Notes under the pieces: generated by a model
Database searches by the model: none
Told to the model about the DNA's origin: nothing
The model's input: only the letters and a program-made list of their open reading frames with translations
Made by a program: the position numbers and the translations under genes
Origin: Verticillium longisporum
Taxonomy: Eukaryota; Ascomycota; Sordariomycetes; Glomerellales; Plectosphaerellaceae
DNA length: 64,000 nt
Direction of reading: 5' to 3'
NCBI GenBank assembly: GCA_019188255.1
Contig: JAETXT010000004.1
Span: 4,836,001-4,900,000 of the forward strand
Shown: one piece after another, positions 31,929-42,967 of the stretch
How the letters are laid out: each line of letters begins with the position of its first letter
Numbering within the stretch: position 1 is the first letter of the stretch

Positions 31929-32994
31929 TCATTGCCTCCAGCTCCCATTACTATTGTACTGCTCCGGTACCGGCGACCCAGGCATCTCAACAGCATGATG
32001 CACAGCCGACGGTTGGTTCGGCACGGGAGCCGTGTCAACCGCAACAGAGGCAAGCTCGTAGACGCCCAGATCCTGCCCATAGCCGTGTCCTGCCGGCACG
32101 GCTCCCTGCGGCCCTGACGTCGGCAGCGGCGGCGACAGATGCCCCCCGGTCCAGGCCTGATCGGGATGTTGGCCCCAAGCCTGGTGCGCCTGCGCCTGCG
32201 GCGGCGATGCCCACGAAGATGGGGGATATCCGGGGCTGGTGCCGCCCGCGCTCGTCAGCTCCGACACGGGCCGCCACTTCTTGGCCTCGGCCTCGGCGGC
32301 CTGCTGCTCCGGCGTCGCCGCAAACTCGGGGCTTCCTGTCCTCAGACCGCCCTGGCCGCCACCGGCATGCCACACGCCCGCCGCGCCGAGCATGGGTCGC
32401 GCCTCGTCGTGCGCCTTGCGACTGCGCCTCGACCTCCATGCCATGGCCGCGAAGCCGATGAAGACGGCGGCGCCGACAGCAGATCCGATGCCGATGCCTG
32501 CCTTGGCGCCTGTCGAGAGACCCGTGTCTACAGGCACACCAGAGGGAGCGCTGGTTTCGCTGCTGGCCGCCGTTGTTGTTGCTGTCGTCGAGCCCGTGGC
32601 AGAGGGCGAGCTCCTTGTCGTCGTTGCCGTCGCGGCGATGCTGCTCGCACTGGCGCCGAGGGCCATGAATTCGGCTTGGGAGATGCTCACTTCGGTGCCG
32701 GAATCGCTGCAGGCCGTGCGCATTGTGGTGTAGACGGTGAGCAGGGTGTCTGGCGCGTCGGTGCCGATGCAGGTCGCGGCGTTTGTGACGAAGTCGCCGC
32801 CGTTGCTGCAGAGGCAGCGGTTGTTGGAGGACGTCGTCGCCCTTGCATTTTGAGCGGTCGCTGGCATCGAGGAGACAAGGTCGCGCCGAGGAGGGGTAGA
32901 GGCTAAAGTCGTTGTCGGGGGTTTGGGCGAGGGACGGGGATACGAGGAGGATGAGAGAGGCCACGAAGGCGAGTCTCCTTCGTGCGCGAGACAT
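31929..32994 (-). CDS. Single-TM cell-surface protein with cysteine-rich ectodomain, frame broken by one base
   Basis: Two overlapping frames join into one sensible protein of ~354 aa if one base is removed near 32826-32832. The first frame gives a signal peptide (SRARRRLAFVASLILLVSPSLA) and LYPSSARPCLLDASDRSKCKG. The second continues with NNRCLCSNGGDFVTNAATC, TLLTVYTTMRTACSDSG, then a Thr/Ser/Ala-rich linker, one TM segment (GAKAGIGIGSAVGAAVFIGFAA, in two overlapping parts), and a long Pro/Gln/Gly cytoplasmic tail. This is the layout of fungal CFEM-like or wall-sensor-type membrane proteins. No intron can explain the shift (only ~28 nt would be available). Either a sequence error or a true mutation. 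Confidence 0.65.
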
Positions 32995-34427
32995 TGTCGT
33001 GATTGATGTGATCATGTCGATTAAGAGGCGTGTAAAGGAGGTCGTGATGGTAGGATGCGCCTCGTGGTGGCTTTGCTCGTAGTAGCTTCAGACCGTATTC
33101 GAATGTTGCGCCGTATCGACTGCAAATCGTCTGATTGCGCTCTGGTCCAATGTCGTTTACGTCGCTCAGGGTATCGTCGATCGCCTCAAGTCCACGGTCC
33201 GCATCAAGGGGTTTGGGAAAAGGAGTAAATCCCACAACCACCAGAGAAATGGGAACCGGCTCAGTAGAAAAGAGAAAAACACGACCCGTTCCGATGGTCA
33301 AATTAGCCCAGAGCTTGTCGCTCGTCCCCCCAAAAAGCAGGGCTCAGCCTGGCAACATTCTCAGCCCAGGGCCCAACGTGGTGATGATGGTCCCCCTCCA
33401 CCCCCCTTTCCGACCCCCCGTTCCCCCCCAACTCGATCCGTCGTCAAGGCTAGCTAGGGGGGCTGAGTCTTACCGGAGCGAGGGGCTCAGTGCTTGAAAG
33501 TGCTGACAGCACCAGGGCTCTGCGTGCTCTCCACGCCTTCAGCCTCCGCCTCAGGGTGTCCTCCAGTCCTGTCTGTTGGCTTCCTGCGGGCTTCCCCTTA
33601 CCTCGTATTTTTAGTACTACCACTAGCTGAGGTGCCGGCTCCTCCCACCTCCAAGGGTCTTGGCTGTCGATGCTTGGGTCTTTTTGCTGTGCTGGCAGCT
33701 CGGCTCCAGCCACAGCGGAGATGGGCGCTGGCTTGTTTGCCTGCTTGCCATGATTTCGCATCGCGATCGCTTCGCGGTGGACGAACAGCGAAGTCTCCGA
33801 TGTACGGAAGCGGTGTCGACACGCGCCGTTTTCACCGGCTTGTCGGACGTCTGGGAACGACCTTGGCGAGAAGCCGTTTCAAGGGATCCCAACGCTGGGG
33901 CCTCCGGAGGGATGAGGAATGCTGTCGCACAGCAGACGCCCAATTGCGCCTCGTCATCTCACCGTTGCCAATCTGGCAACTGGAACCAGTTCCCGAATGC
34001 GTCACCACAAGGAAAACGATCATTCCGCTCTGTCCTGGCGATGGATCGCGGCATCCTGGATCCTGCTGACGGACGAGACCCCTGCCTTGCTCTGCCCCAC
34101 GAGCCGCAACGGACTGTCAGATTCTGACCTTTCCAATCTCGAACGGACCAGGACGCATCAATCACTCGTGGGGTGCTGGCCATTGGACTGCTCGCTCTTG
34201 AGGAGGGCCCACTTTGGCTTGTAGGATGAAGCTGGTTGAAGATCGATCACCAATTTGAGATGACCAACCACACGCATTTTCTGTGTTCAGCCGGTTGAGC
34301 TGTGTCCAACCGGTTGCGCAGAATGGTAAGATGGCAAGATGAAAAAAAAAGCAGTCGTTATTTCATCAGACAAATCTTGCCCCTCTCTGGCAACGATGTC
34401 TTGACTACCCCATCCTAGTACATATTC
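32995..34427. other. Intergenic
   Basis: Upstream of the surface protein and downstream of the Dap1-like gene. C-rich tracts at 33400-33430. Overlapping open frames on both strands around 33450-34130 show no domain, signal peptide or splice structure. Confidence 0.45.
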
Positions 34428-35001
34428 CTAAGCCTTCTCCTGCCCAACGGCAACCAACCTCCCGACAACGAGATACTTGCTCTCGAACCTCTCCTCCCAG
34501 CCCTGCAGCGCCTCCATCTCCTCAGCACCGAGCCCCCCGAGCGTGTCAAGCGGCCCGTCGAGATCCTTGGTCAGCATGTCCTCGTCGAAGCTCCCACACG
34601 CGAGACCCCGCGAGGCGTCACGGCCGGCAAAATTGGCATAGGGCCCTTCGGGACCGTAATAGTTGCGCCCCCCGAGACGTCAAAGACGCGGCCGCGGACG
34701 GCGAGGTAGACGGGGCTATTGTCCTTGCCTGTGAAGGGAAGGAGCGTGTGTGGCGTGAAGGTTCGGAAGACGGTGGCCGGGGGTTCGCGGGGCAGAGTCT
34801 GCGGCGCCGAGGGGCGGAAGAGGGAGTAGAGGGTGTAGAGAACGAGGAGGGCGACGAGGCCGTTGAGGGGGGTCAGGAAAGCGCCGCTGGAGAGAGAGAC
34901 TTTTGTCAGTTTGAGGATGGACCGAGGGTCGAGGAGGGGTAGACGGACCTGGGGGCTTCTTTGGCCGCTTCTTGCGACATGCGCTGCTCGACGTAATCCA
35001 T
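34428..35001 (-). CDS. Dap1-like cytochrome b5-fold heme protein (MAPR family), frame broken at a G run
   Basis: Two exons: 35001-34949 and 34886-34428, intron 34948-34887 (donor GTCCGT, acceptor CCAG). A hydrophobic anchor FLTPLNGLVALLVLYTLYSL follows a short N-terminus, then the heme/steroid-binding cytochrome b5-like domain begins at TVFRTFTPHTLLPF and YLAVRGRVFDVSGG. At a six-base C run on the plus strand (34668-34673) the frame shifts. In the next frame the domain continues with NYYGPEGPYANFAGRDASRG, GSFDEDMLTKDLDG, EALQGWEERFESKY, ending at TAG 34430-34428. One extra base restores ~170 aa, the normal length. Family members bind heme and support P450 enzymes such as Erg11 in the ER. Error in a homopolymer is as likely as a real lesion. 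Confidence 0.8.
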
Positions 35002-35861
35002 GGTTTGGCGCTTCAATCCCTTGAGCAGTCGGTGTACTGGAAAGGCTGGGCAACGCAGTTGATTTGAAAGGTTGTTCGGAAGGATCGGGGCTTTGATGCT
35101 CGTGGTGATGATTCGGCATCTCGACACCCAAGATCTGTCCGTCTTGCATCAGCACACTGACAGAGCTCCCCACTTTTGTGTGTGGCAGAGCTTCCAACCA
35201 ATGGGAGTGGCTGAGATTGAAGCTCATCACGTGACAGGAATATGGTTATCTACGCCTGATCAATCCCAATAATGACCATCTTGATTCAAATGCGTGCCCA
35301 TTTATCTTGACATATTTCAGGAATTTCATACGGATCTTGTCTCTCAGTCAGATTCGCCCACGAAGCCCCGACTCTGCCCCTGCATGGCATCAATCGATTG
35401 AAGAATGGTCGAATAAGCTGCGTGAAGGGCTTAGCGCAGTCACTGTGTGATCCCCCTTCTTACGCTCGACAAGCCACCTGTCGCGCAGCATGTGAATGGA
35501 TCCAATCATGAGGCTAAGTTTGCTTTATGCGTCTGTACGGAAAAAAGAACTCCGAGTGAGGTAAAGAGGATCTTGGGGTGAATGCTTGACACGACTATGG
35601 TCAAGCCTCACTATGGTCTAATCCTTTGACCTCGGCGGCTCCTTTGAGATCAGCCTTTGTTTTTGGTCTTTGACCATGGAGGTATGGACTTTCAAAACCC
35701 ATCCTCCCAAGCCTCTCGACGTTGGATAAGTACCTTCTGAGCGCACGTCGCGATTCGCCTTCGCAGCTGTTTCTTCATCCTCCACCCTCTTGCGCTTTGC
35801 CTTCCTCTCGAGTGACCAAACCTCTCGTCTCCTGACTAAACAGTATCTGGTAGAGTTCATC
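35002..35861. other. Divergent promoter region
   Basis: Between the Dap1-like gene and the basic low-complexity protein gene. No supported gene. Confidence 0.45.
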
Positions 35862-37109
35862 ATGGCCTCAGCAAAAACATCCAACCTGTCTCCGGGGCAA
35901 ATCAAGAATATCGCCAACCGGCCCGCCTTCCGCCGCCGTTATCCCTCCCTGCCCTCAGCACGCAATCCTCGTCGTGCTTCACCCCAAAGACGGCCCCCTC
36001 CTCGCCGCGATGGTGAAGAACGCGGCACAGGCATCGTCGTCAAGGTTGGCGACTCGCTCTTCACGCTCAGCAGGCTCCAAGGTCTCATTGACAGCGCCCA
36101 TACCAACGGCAAAATTCCCCGCCGAGTTGTCCTGCCGCGCGACTCGCTCGCTGCAGCAGCCATGGTCGAGCGTTGGAAAGACGTCATTCTCGAAACCCGC
36201 CAAGCCGAGCTGGAGGCTGCTTTCAAGGCCATCACGGAAGCAGAGGAGAAAGCGGCTGCTGCCGAAGCGACTGCCCAGACTAGCGTGAACGACGCGCCGA
36301 AGGCGGAGCGTCCATTCTTGTGGGCGCCTGTTCGGACAAGGGGCAGCTCTATTTGGCTGCCCGTGGAGACCACGACAGCGTCTGCGCGGTTGAAGAAGTT
36401 TCTCCGCAAAGTACCGGTCAGACCAGTGTTCGAAAGACCGGCTTGCAATATCCCTGCTGCCCCGAAGATGCCCATGAGGAAACCTGTCAGTGAACAGCCT
36501 GTCTGCAAGCCACTATTTCCCGAGAGTCTCGCAGCCAAAACGCCAACCGTCCAGGTCACAGCCCCCAAGACCTCGACCGCGAAGACATTCGCTTTCAAAG
36601 TGACGGACCCGACACCAGCCGCCTTAACAGAAGCCACTCAGGTGCTAGATCTTGTAACGCCAACCATCACCAAGCCGGCGAGCAAGACCACAGTCGATAC
36701 AGCGCCAGCTTCGAAGGAGCGTCCGTCACAAGCAAACATCAATTCACCGGCGACCAAGACATCTGCGACTAACAGGGTGACTAAAAAGAAGCCAGCCAGT
36801 AAGGCGCCAGCTCAGCTACCAGCGAACAGCAAAAGATCAACCGCTAGAATGTCAAGCCTTCAGATGCCAGCGCGTGAGACAAAAAGGAGAAAGACACCAG
36901 TCAACCCGCCTCTGACCAACAACACATTAGCCGGGACGGTGCCAGTCAGTTCACAACCATCTGTGCGGAAGATAACTACCAATACATCAGCTCAGAGCCC
37001 GGCTAGTACAACTCCGACAAGAAAAACACCAAGCAACAGTGCGGTCAAACCCAAAATGTCGGCCGGTTCAACGCCAGCTTCCAAGCTCAAATTTTCCAAA
37101 ACCTCATAA
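35862..37109 (+). CDS. Basic low-complexity protein of unknown function
   Basis: Single exon, 415 aa from MASAKTSNLSPGQIKNIANR; an upstream in-frame Met at 35790 is possible but would add sequence overlapping a pyrimidine-rich leader. Residues ~20-50 are Arg/Pro-rich. ~55-110 form the only ordered-looking part (GIVVKVGDSLFTLSRLQGLI, then VVLPRDSLAAAAMVERWKDV). ~110-140 is an Ala/Glu coiled-coil-like helix (AAFKAITEAEEKAAAAEATA). The remaining ~270 residues are Lys/Thr/Ser/Pro/Ala-rich with recurrent KTP, KPAS and PAS/T motifs, resembling a nuclear or DNA-binding disordered tail. No family recognised. Confidence 0.6.
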   Translation: MASAKTSNLSPGQIKNIANRPAFRRRYPSLPSARNPRRASPQRRPPPRRDGEERGTGIVVKVGDSLFTLSRLQGLIDSAHTNGKIPRRVVLPRDSLAAAAMVERWKDVILETRQAELEAAFKAITEAEEKAAAAEATAQTSVNDAPKAERPFLWAPVRTRGSSIWLPVETTTASARLKKFLRKVPVRPVFERPACNIPAAPKMPMRKPVSEQPVCKPLFPESLAAKTPTVQVTAPKTSTAKTFAFKVTDPTPAALTEATQVLDLVTPTITKPASKTTVDTAPASKERPSQANINSPATKTSATNRVTKKKPASKAPAQLPANSKRSTARMSSLQMPARETKRRKTPVNPPLTNNTLAGTVPVSSQPSVRKITTNTSAQSPASTTPTRKTPSNSAVKPKMSAGSTPASKLKFSKTS

Positions 37110-37596
37110 GGTCGCCACCGAGAAGGAACTGACCAACAGAACAATCATTTGAGCGAACTTCGGCTGCCGTAGGTAGTGATAAGAATAACCCCCAAGCTTC
37201 GAGAAAGCTCAAAAGACAAAGTCTCGCTTGAGCACATGTCAAGAGGTTTAAAGTCATGACGAATGGGCCCCATCAGGTGTGAAAAGTACATCCAAGCTCA
37301 CGCTTAGCTGCATGATCGAGGGTGACCTTGGGTAAGGGTGGAAGGGAATATCCATTCTCCAGTCCGTGTAATCGTGGCATGGAGCAAGCTGTAGTTTGTT
37401 CGTGATTTGAGTCCCGTTATATTGGCATTTATGTCAACTCACTTTAAAATACTCATCTTTTTCCATCTTTTAAAACGTGTCGCCGTCTCCTTGTTGCTCC
37501 GTGCTGTCTATCCTCGGAGGCACGACCTAACAGGCCTCAACTGGCCGCCGCAATCGCCATCTCCCTCTCCACAACAGCCAGGACCGGCTCTTTGTC
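37110..37596. other. Convergent spacer
   Basis: 3' flanks of the low-complexity gene and of the scytalone dehydratase gene; nothing further seen. Confidence 0.5.
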
Positions 37597-38191
37597 CTAC
37601 TCAACGGCCGGAATTTCCTCCCTCGCACCGAAATCATCCCGTCCGCTCTCGAACACCTTCTCGAAATCGTACTCGCTCCAACGAATCTCGGGGCACAGGC
37701 CGGCGAACTTCCACACGCCGTCAATCTTGCGATACCAGTGTTTGTTATAGCTGTGCGCATGCCCCTTGACGAGAACTTCTGACATGCTGGCGTCGCGATA
37801 TTTCTGGTGCGGCACGCGCAGCTGGTGGTGGCCCACCACCTCCGTGTCCGAGATGCGCTCCCAGCGGGTGCCGCCGATGAAGTGCTGCGTCTTGAGGAGA
37901 GGATCACCGAGGACGCTCGGGGACGAGATCATGGCGAGGAACTCGGAAGCGGGCATGGCCTCCCAAATCTTGTCTAGGAACGAGCGGTAGTCGATCTGTT
38001 ACTTCAGCATCAGAATTGTCAAGCCACAGGCTTTGGGTGACAAGAAGACATACGCGGAGCTCTGGGGCGATACACCGGGACAGGCGGTCCCAATCTTTTG
38101 CGTCATAGCTGTCTGCCCACTCGAAGCAGGCCGTTGTGAGGCCGAGGAAGTCCTCGAAGGTGATGTTGGCGGGGTTATGTGCTGCTGCCAT
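37597..38191 (-). CDS. SCD1: Scytalone dehydratase (DHN-melanin pathway)
   Basis: Two exons: 38191-38054 and 37995-37597, intron 58 nt (GTATGT...ACAG, phase 0); 178 aa, the usual length. The SnoaL-like fold and the full scytalone dehydratase signature are visible: [16 protein letters not shown] (~22-37), [16 protein letters not shown] rebuilt across the intron, [49 protein letters not shown]. The active-site Tyr, Asp and two His of the family appear in these segments (WADSYD, DYR, QHF, GHAHS). It dehydrates scytalone and vermelone to the tri- and dihydroxynaphthalenes for cell-wall melanin. No polyketide synthase, reductase or melanin regulator is in the window, so it stands alone here. Confidence 0.93.
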
Positions 38192-38757
38192 GGTGGACGC
38201 TGAAGCTGTGTCTGGGTGGTGGCGCTGGTATCGAGTTCTTGCAGCTGCAGAAAGTTGGAAATCTGAGCTTCGAAGAGGTATTCGTGCATTTTCCTTGACC
38301 ACTGTCACCTTTTGTATGGCTGGAAACATCGATTCGAGACGATTTGACCGCCCTTATGACCGTGGCGGCGGTCGGACTCCGGCGGAGCTGCGGAGATCCA
38401 CTCCGGAGGCCGGCACCTTGTCTTCGGACTTGGGTGGGGAGAGCCGAAGTCGCATCTGACCCCGATATTGTTTAGGTTACCTCGGGTTTGAACGTTGGTC
38501 AATGGTTCCCGTCACATAAACTGCGTACTACGAGCTGGAGTCTGTTCCAATGCAAGGGCGGGTGACAGGCACCACACACATGACGGACGGTCACCACTGC
38601 GTCACACCACAGTGCCAAGGTAGCGTTGAGCATGCTTCATCGGTCACAAGAGTCACGGTCGGTCACAATGTGACAATCTCGGTCCCGAAATCGCAATCTG
38701 TGATACACTTTGCGAGATGTACCAATTATAACAGTGCTACCGTAACACATGCTGAAC
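38192..38757. other. Promoter region of scytalone dehydratase gene
   Basis: Contains several GGTCAC/GTCACAxx-like words between 38578 and 38690 in both orientations (a possible regulator-binding cluster); no gene. Confidence 0.4.
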
Positions 38758-40883
38758 CTAGTCACCCACCTCTCGGGGCGCACTCGCAGAGCCACCCGAG
38801 CCCGACGGCAACACTTGCAACACGGGAATGTACCTCCCTTCTGCTATGGCATCATCATTTGATGCTTGAGGCGTCATGGCGATCCTCTTATCCCTCAACG
38901 ACTTAATGATCGACCACGCCGAGTAGTCCTCCCTTGAGTGCATCTCCTCCGCCACCTCTGAGAAGTTTCCCATACTGCTCTCGCCGTTTCTTGCCCTGAC
39001 ATCTTCGAGCTTCACAGCAAAGTCCACCTCCAGAATGCCGGATGGACGTGGCACAGGGTGCGCCTGCACCAAGATGTACCAGAACCCACAGCCAGACACG
39101 ACGATGACGAGCACCCCCGAAACGATAAACACCCACGCCGTCCACAGCGGTCCAACAAATTTCATGATGGATCGGCCTCCCGTCGCCACTGTCAATAGTT
39201 CGGGGGGGAACGCCCGCTTCTCCGGCGGCAGCGCCATTGTATAATTGGCATACTGCAGCGCCGTGATGCCAAACTGCAACGGCACGGCGAGGAAGTTACG
39301 CAGCTGCTCGACGGGCACGTCGTGATCGGGAAAAAACTCGGTATAGGTACGATATTTCCACGCAAGGCGATGGATCGTTACGTTGATGGACTGGCGGTCG
39401 ATGAGGTCTGCCTTCGAGGTAGGGATGAAGATGCGTCGCCAGATCCGCAGGGCTTCGGGCGCCGACATGGGCTGCAGGACCTGCTTGGATGTTGGCGTGA
39501 CGTGTTTGATCGAGAGGTCGCTGCGATCGTAGGTTGTCGTCGCGTTCTGGCGGTAGACTGTCATGAGTGTCTTCGTGCGCAGCGGGGCTGTGGCCCAGCG
39601 TTCGGGGAGGGGACATTCGCCGTAGAGCTGAGTGAAACTTGGACAAGCTCTCCAGCCTGGGGAGCACTGCGTCAGCAAGGACGATCAATTGTCGGGTTGG
39701 TTCGGGTCTTACCTGCGGCGAGAGAGTCGCCGACCTGCCTGATACACATCTGCAGGCCATCGCTCATGCCTGCAGGCGTGAGGTATACCGCGCACTCTTT
39801 CTCAATGTCGAACCGGAAGTCATCAGGCAGTGGATCAAAGCGGGCTGCGAGGCCCGGTGCTCGCATGATGCTGATGGAGTCGACGTCATTGAAGGTGCCC
39901 CCTTGAAGGATTGTCGAGTTCATCAACGGCACAACCTTACGAGCAATCTCCATGCCGCCGGGTAGGAAGATAGCGGAACAGTTTCCTTCACAACCTTCCA
40001 TCGACCACGCTGTTGAGTATCGGGGGTAATTCATGAGCTGCTGAGCCCATGTGTCGAAGAATCCCGCCATGTAGGATGCGGGGATATTGTCAAGCACACT
40101 GACATCCGGTGGAATGGTGCCAGCGTAGACCGCAACGCTAGGTCCATCCGGAATAAAATGATGCTGGAAGCTGTTTTGAACTGGAATTTGTAAGTATGCC
40201 ATACTGGAATCGACAACTAAAGCCATGCAAGTGGCGCGCTTACACTTGAGAACGGAGCCAAAGCCAAGGCCCATGAATGGCAGAGCAAGTCTGCTAAGCG
40301 TTAGAAGATTGTCTTGTACATCATTCATCATGATGCAGACCTACCTGAATATGCCCCAAATGTTCTTGAGCCTACTGTCGAGAATGAACTTGAGCACCGA
40401 GAACCAGTCGGTCGCCGGGCTAAGCTGAAAGAAGCTTGAGGCCGACGTCCCTCCCTTACCATCAACTCTCGAAGACAACGACCATCTCAATGCATCCAAA
40501 AGTCCCTGGACCATGAAGCACAGAACCATGGCATAGAGCTGAGAAAATACCGAGAGCAACAAGTTGGTTACTGACGCCTCAAACACGAGGACGCCGATCT
40601 TGGGGTCCCTCCTGATGAGAACCTTGTGGATGAATAGTGAGTAGAGAACTGTGAACAGCGCGCTGGCGAGCCACGCAGTCAGCGGAAGCCATATCGGGCG
40701 ACAGTGGCCCCAGAAGCTGCTCTTAGGGACTAGTTGCACTTCATCTATCGTGACGAGAGGCGTAGGATCTGGTTTCGTCTCTGGGAGGCGGAGATCTAGC
40801 GAAACCTTACGGTCCGAGTCGAAATCAAAGCTGACATCTTCAAATGAAGAGTAATCCGGGTATCTCTCGGGATGCTGTTCCAT
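38758..40883 (-). CDS. Large fungal integral membrane protein (DUF3176-like), function unknown
   Basis: Three exons: 40883-40345, 40290-39713, 39656-38758; introns 54 and 56 nt; 671 aa. Start at MEQHPERYPDYSS. N-terminal cytosolic segment, then TM1 (IWLPLTAWLASALFTVLYSL), TM2 (VTNLLLSVFSQLYAMVLCFM) and a third hydrophobic stretch near LALPFMGLGFGSVL. A ~330-residue extracytosolic region with paired Cys follows (CEGNCSAIF, CIRQVG, CPSFTQLYGECP). A last TM (LWTAWVFIVSGVLVIVVSGC) is followed by a ~110-residue cytosolic tail. The architecture matches an abundant fungal family of uncharacterised multi-TM proteins. The acceptor of intron 1 could alternatively be 3 nt upstream. Confidence 0.75.
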
Positions 40884-42967
40884 GCTGGGCGTTTGGAGAC
40901 GGAAGCTCACATCGCTGCTCTTGCACGAGGTCGAAAAGAGCGTCGGTTCTTAAGGGTCGTGAAGTGAGGCCCTCAGTCGATAAAAGAGGGAAACCTTGGA
41001 AAGAGAATCATAGTTCAACCCGGCAGATGAGAGGCATCGTTAAGGAAGGTAGGTAGGGACATGCGTTAAGAAACTTGGGGGCCAAAGAAGCCCGTAGCTG
41101 GGCTATCCCATGCTGCGAACCAGCGTGGTCTCTCGACGAGAGGGGAATCGATACAAGGGGGTTGGGGGCCAATGGAGTTGTCCATCCGAGCCTAGAAGGA
41201 TGTGTGGCTTTTGGTCTGCATGAAAAGGTGACATTGGCGAGATGATTAGAGGTTGAAGCCTTCGTGGGGGCCAATCAGACCTGATCGGAAATGCGGTAAC
41301 ACATCCCATCTCCTGCTCGCTGGTTCTCGGTGCTGTGAAGTCGAAGGAGGTGCAGACGGAGCTGAACACGCTTTCGGCTCGAAGGCCGCTGGCGTCTTCG
41401 TCGGTAACACAAAGCGGAGAGCGCATAGGAGTCGTGACCAGGCAGATCGCAGGCATCATGGAAGGCCACACAAGCGTTCCCAACACCAAATAACAAAGGT
41501 ACGCCAAGTTGTTTGAAAGAAATCTGGACTCCACAACATCTCATAATATTTTGTCTGTGCCATCGGCGTGGCGTCGTCTTAACTCAGATCACGGACCATT
41601 CCACGCCTCCTCCACGCCTTTGCTCAGATTACCGCAGCGGGGTGGCTGAATGGGCGTCCGTGCCTGCAGCGCGAGCAGGCGTCTGATTTACCCCTCCTCG
41701 GGTCCCTGGCCACAGGAATATAGCGACAACAGCGATTGGCGGAAGACCGATGGTGTGCCATGTGATCTCCATAAGGCTGGATAAAAAAAAACGGAGCAGC
41801 CAAGGTCAGACGGGTCATCAATCGCTCCGAAGGGGACCCTTCGCTTCGCTAGTGATTTAACGCGCGATACGTCAGTGGACAGCGCGCTTCGTGCGATTCC
41901 CCAAGTGCGTATATTGACCCGGCAGTCGGTTAGGGTCCAGAATACAACTCAGAGACTGGGATAATATCGCTGCATCTTACTGACTCGACGTTATCCATTT
42001 ATCCGATAAAAATACTGATCACACTGTGCCTGTTATGCATAATGGCATTGCCAAGATATACGCCAGGCAGGTTTGGGTGCCTGTCACTGAGAGTTGAATA
42101 AAAGATCTGTCCTTCAAGTATTACACGGATTTCTTGCTTTTGGGCTAGTTATCTCAAGGCACGCCGTAAGGCAGCCAAGGCCTGCAATTATCGCTATGCT
42201 GAGGTCTAGAGATAGATTCTCTTCTCTGTATGACTCAGACCCCCGACTGCTGAATGCCTTTCGACTGGATTGGTTTTAGCATCGTTGCGTGTTATCATCG
42301 TGAAGCTGAACGACAAATGCTGAGTCTTGCAATCGACAGAATCCTCCAACTTTGCGGTCGGCACAAGCGCGCGGAGATTGGCATAACCGGCCATCTTCGG
42401 ATATCTTCAGCATTACATCAGTTGATACTTACTCGTGCACTAATTCTTTTCCTTACGTTACGATCCATGTAAGGACGCGGACAAGCCCCCTGCTGTTCGC
42501 TGTACATTTGAGATTGCCACATCGATTTTATTCTGCGTTTCCCATGTGGGGTTTTGTGACAGCTTAGGCATCATGGCGATGGTACCTGTCCGAAGGAATG
42601 CGATAGTCGTCCGGAACAGACGTCGCCGCCCCGCCATATCAGGGCTTTCATGGCTGCCTTCGTCCTCATGGCCACGTTCGTCAGAGGCCGGATGTCCTTG
42701 ACTTTGCCGATATTGGTTTGCATGCAAGCATGGCTGAGAAAAAAGAATTAAGAAAGGATCCCCGTCATGTTTCATGATAGCGTGAAATGGGTGGGGTGTC
42801 TTCGCAGAGGCTTACAAACGTCACTTCCCGGCGAGGATTTCGATGCAAGGCTAACACAACAAGAAAGTATTGAAAATAAAATGTTATTCTGAATCGATAT
42901 CAAACTTGAAAAAGTGGAAATAAACTCATGCAATCATACAGTCATCCCCAACCAACTCCGCAACTGG
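40884..42967. other. Long intergenic region
   Basis: 2.1 kb. Base composition becomes more AT-rich from about 41830 onward. Frames around 41100-41530 lack any domain or splice logic and I do not call them. Confidence 0.5.

Noticed and set aside
41103..41534. 143-codon minus-strand frame
   Set aside because: No family features and atypical composition; treated as non-coding.
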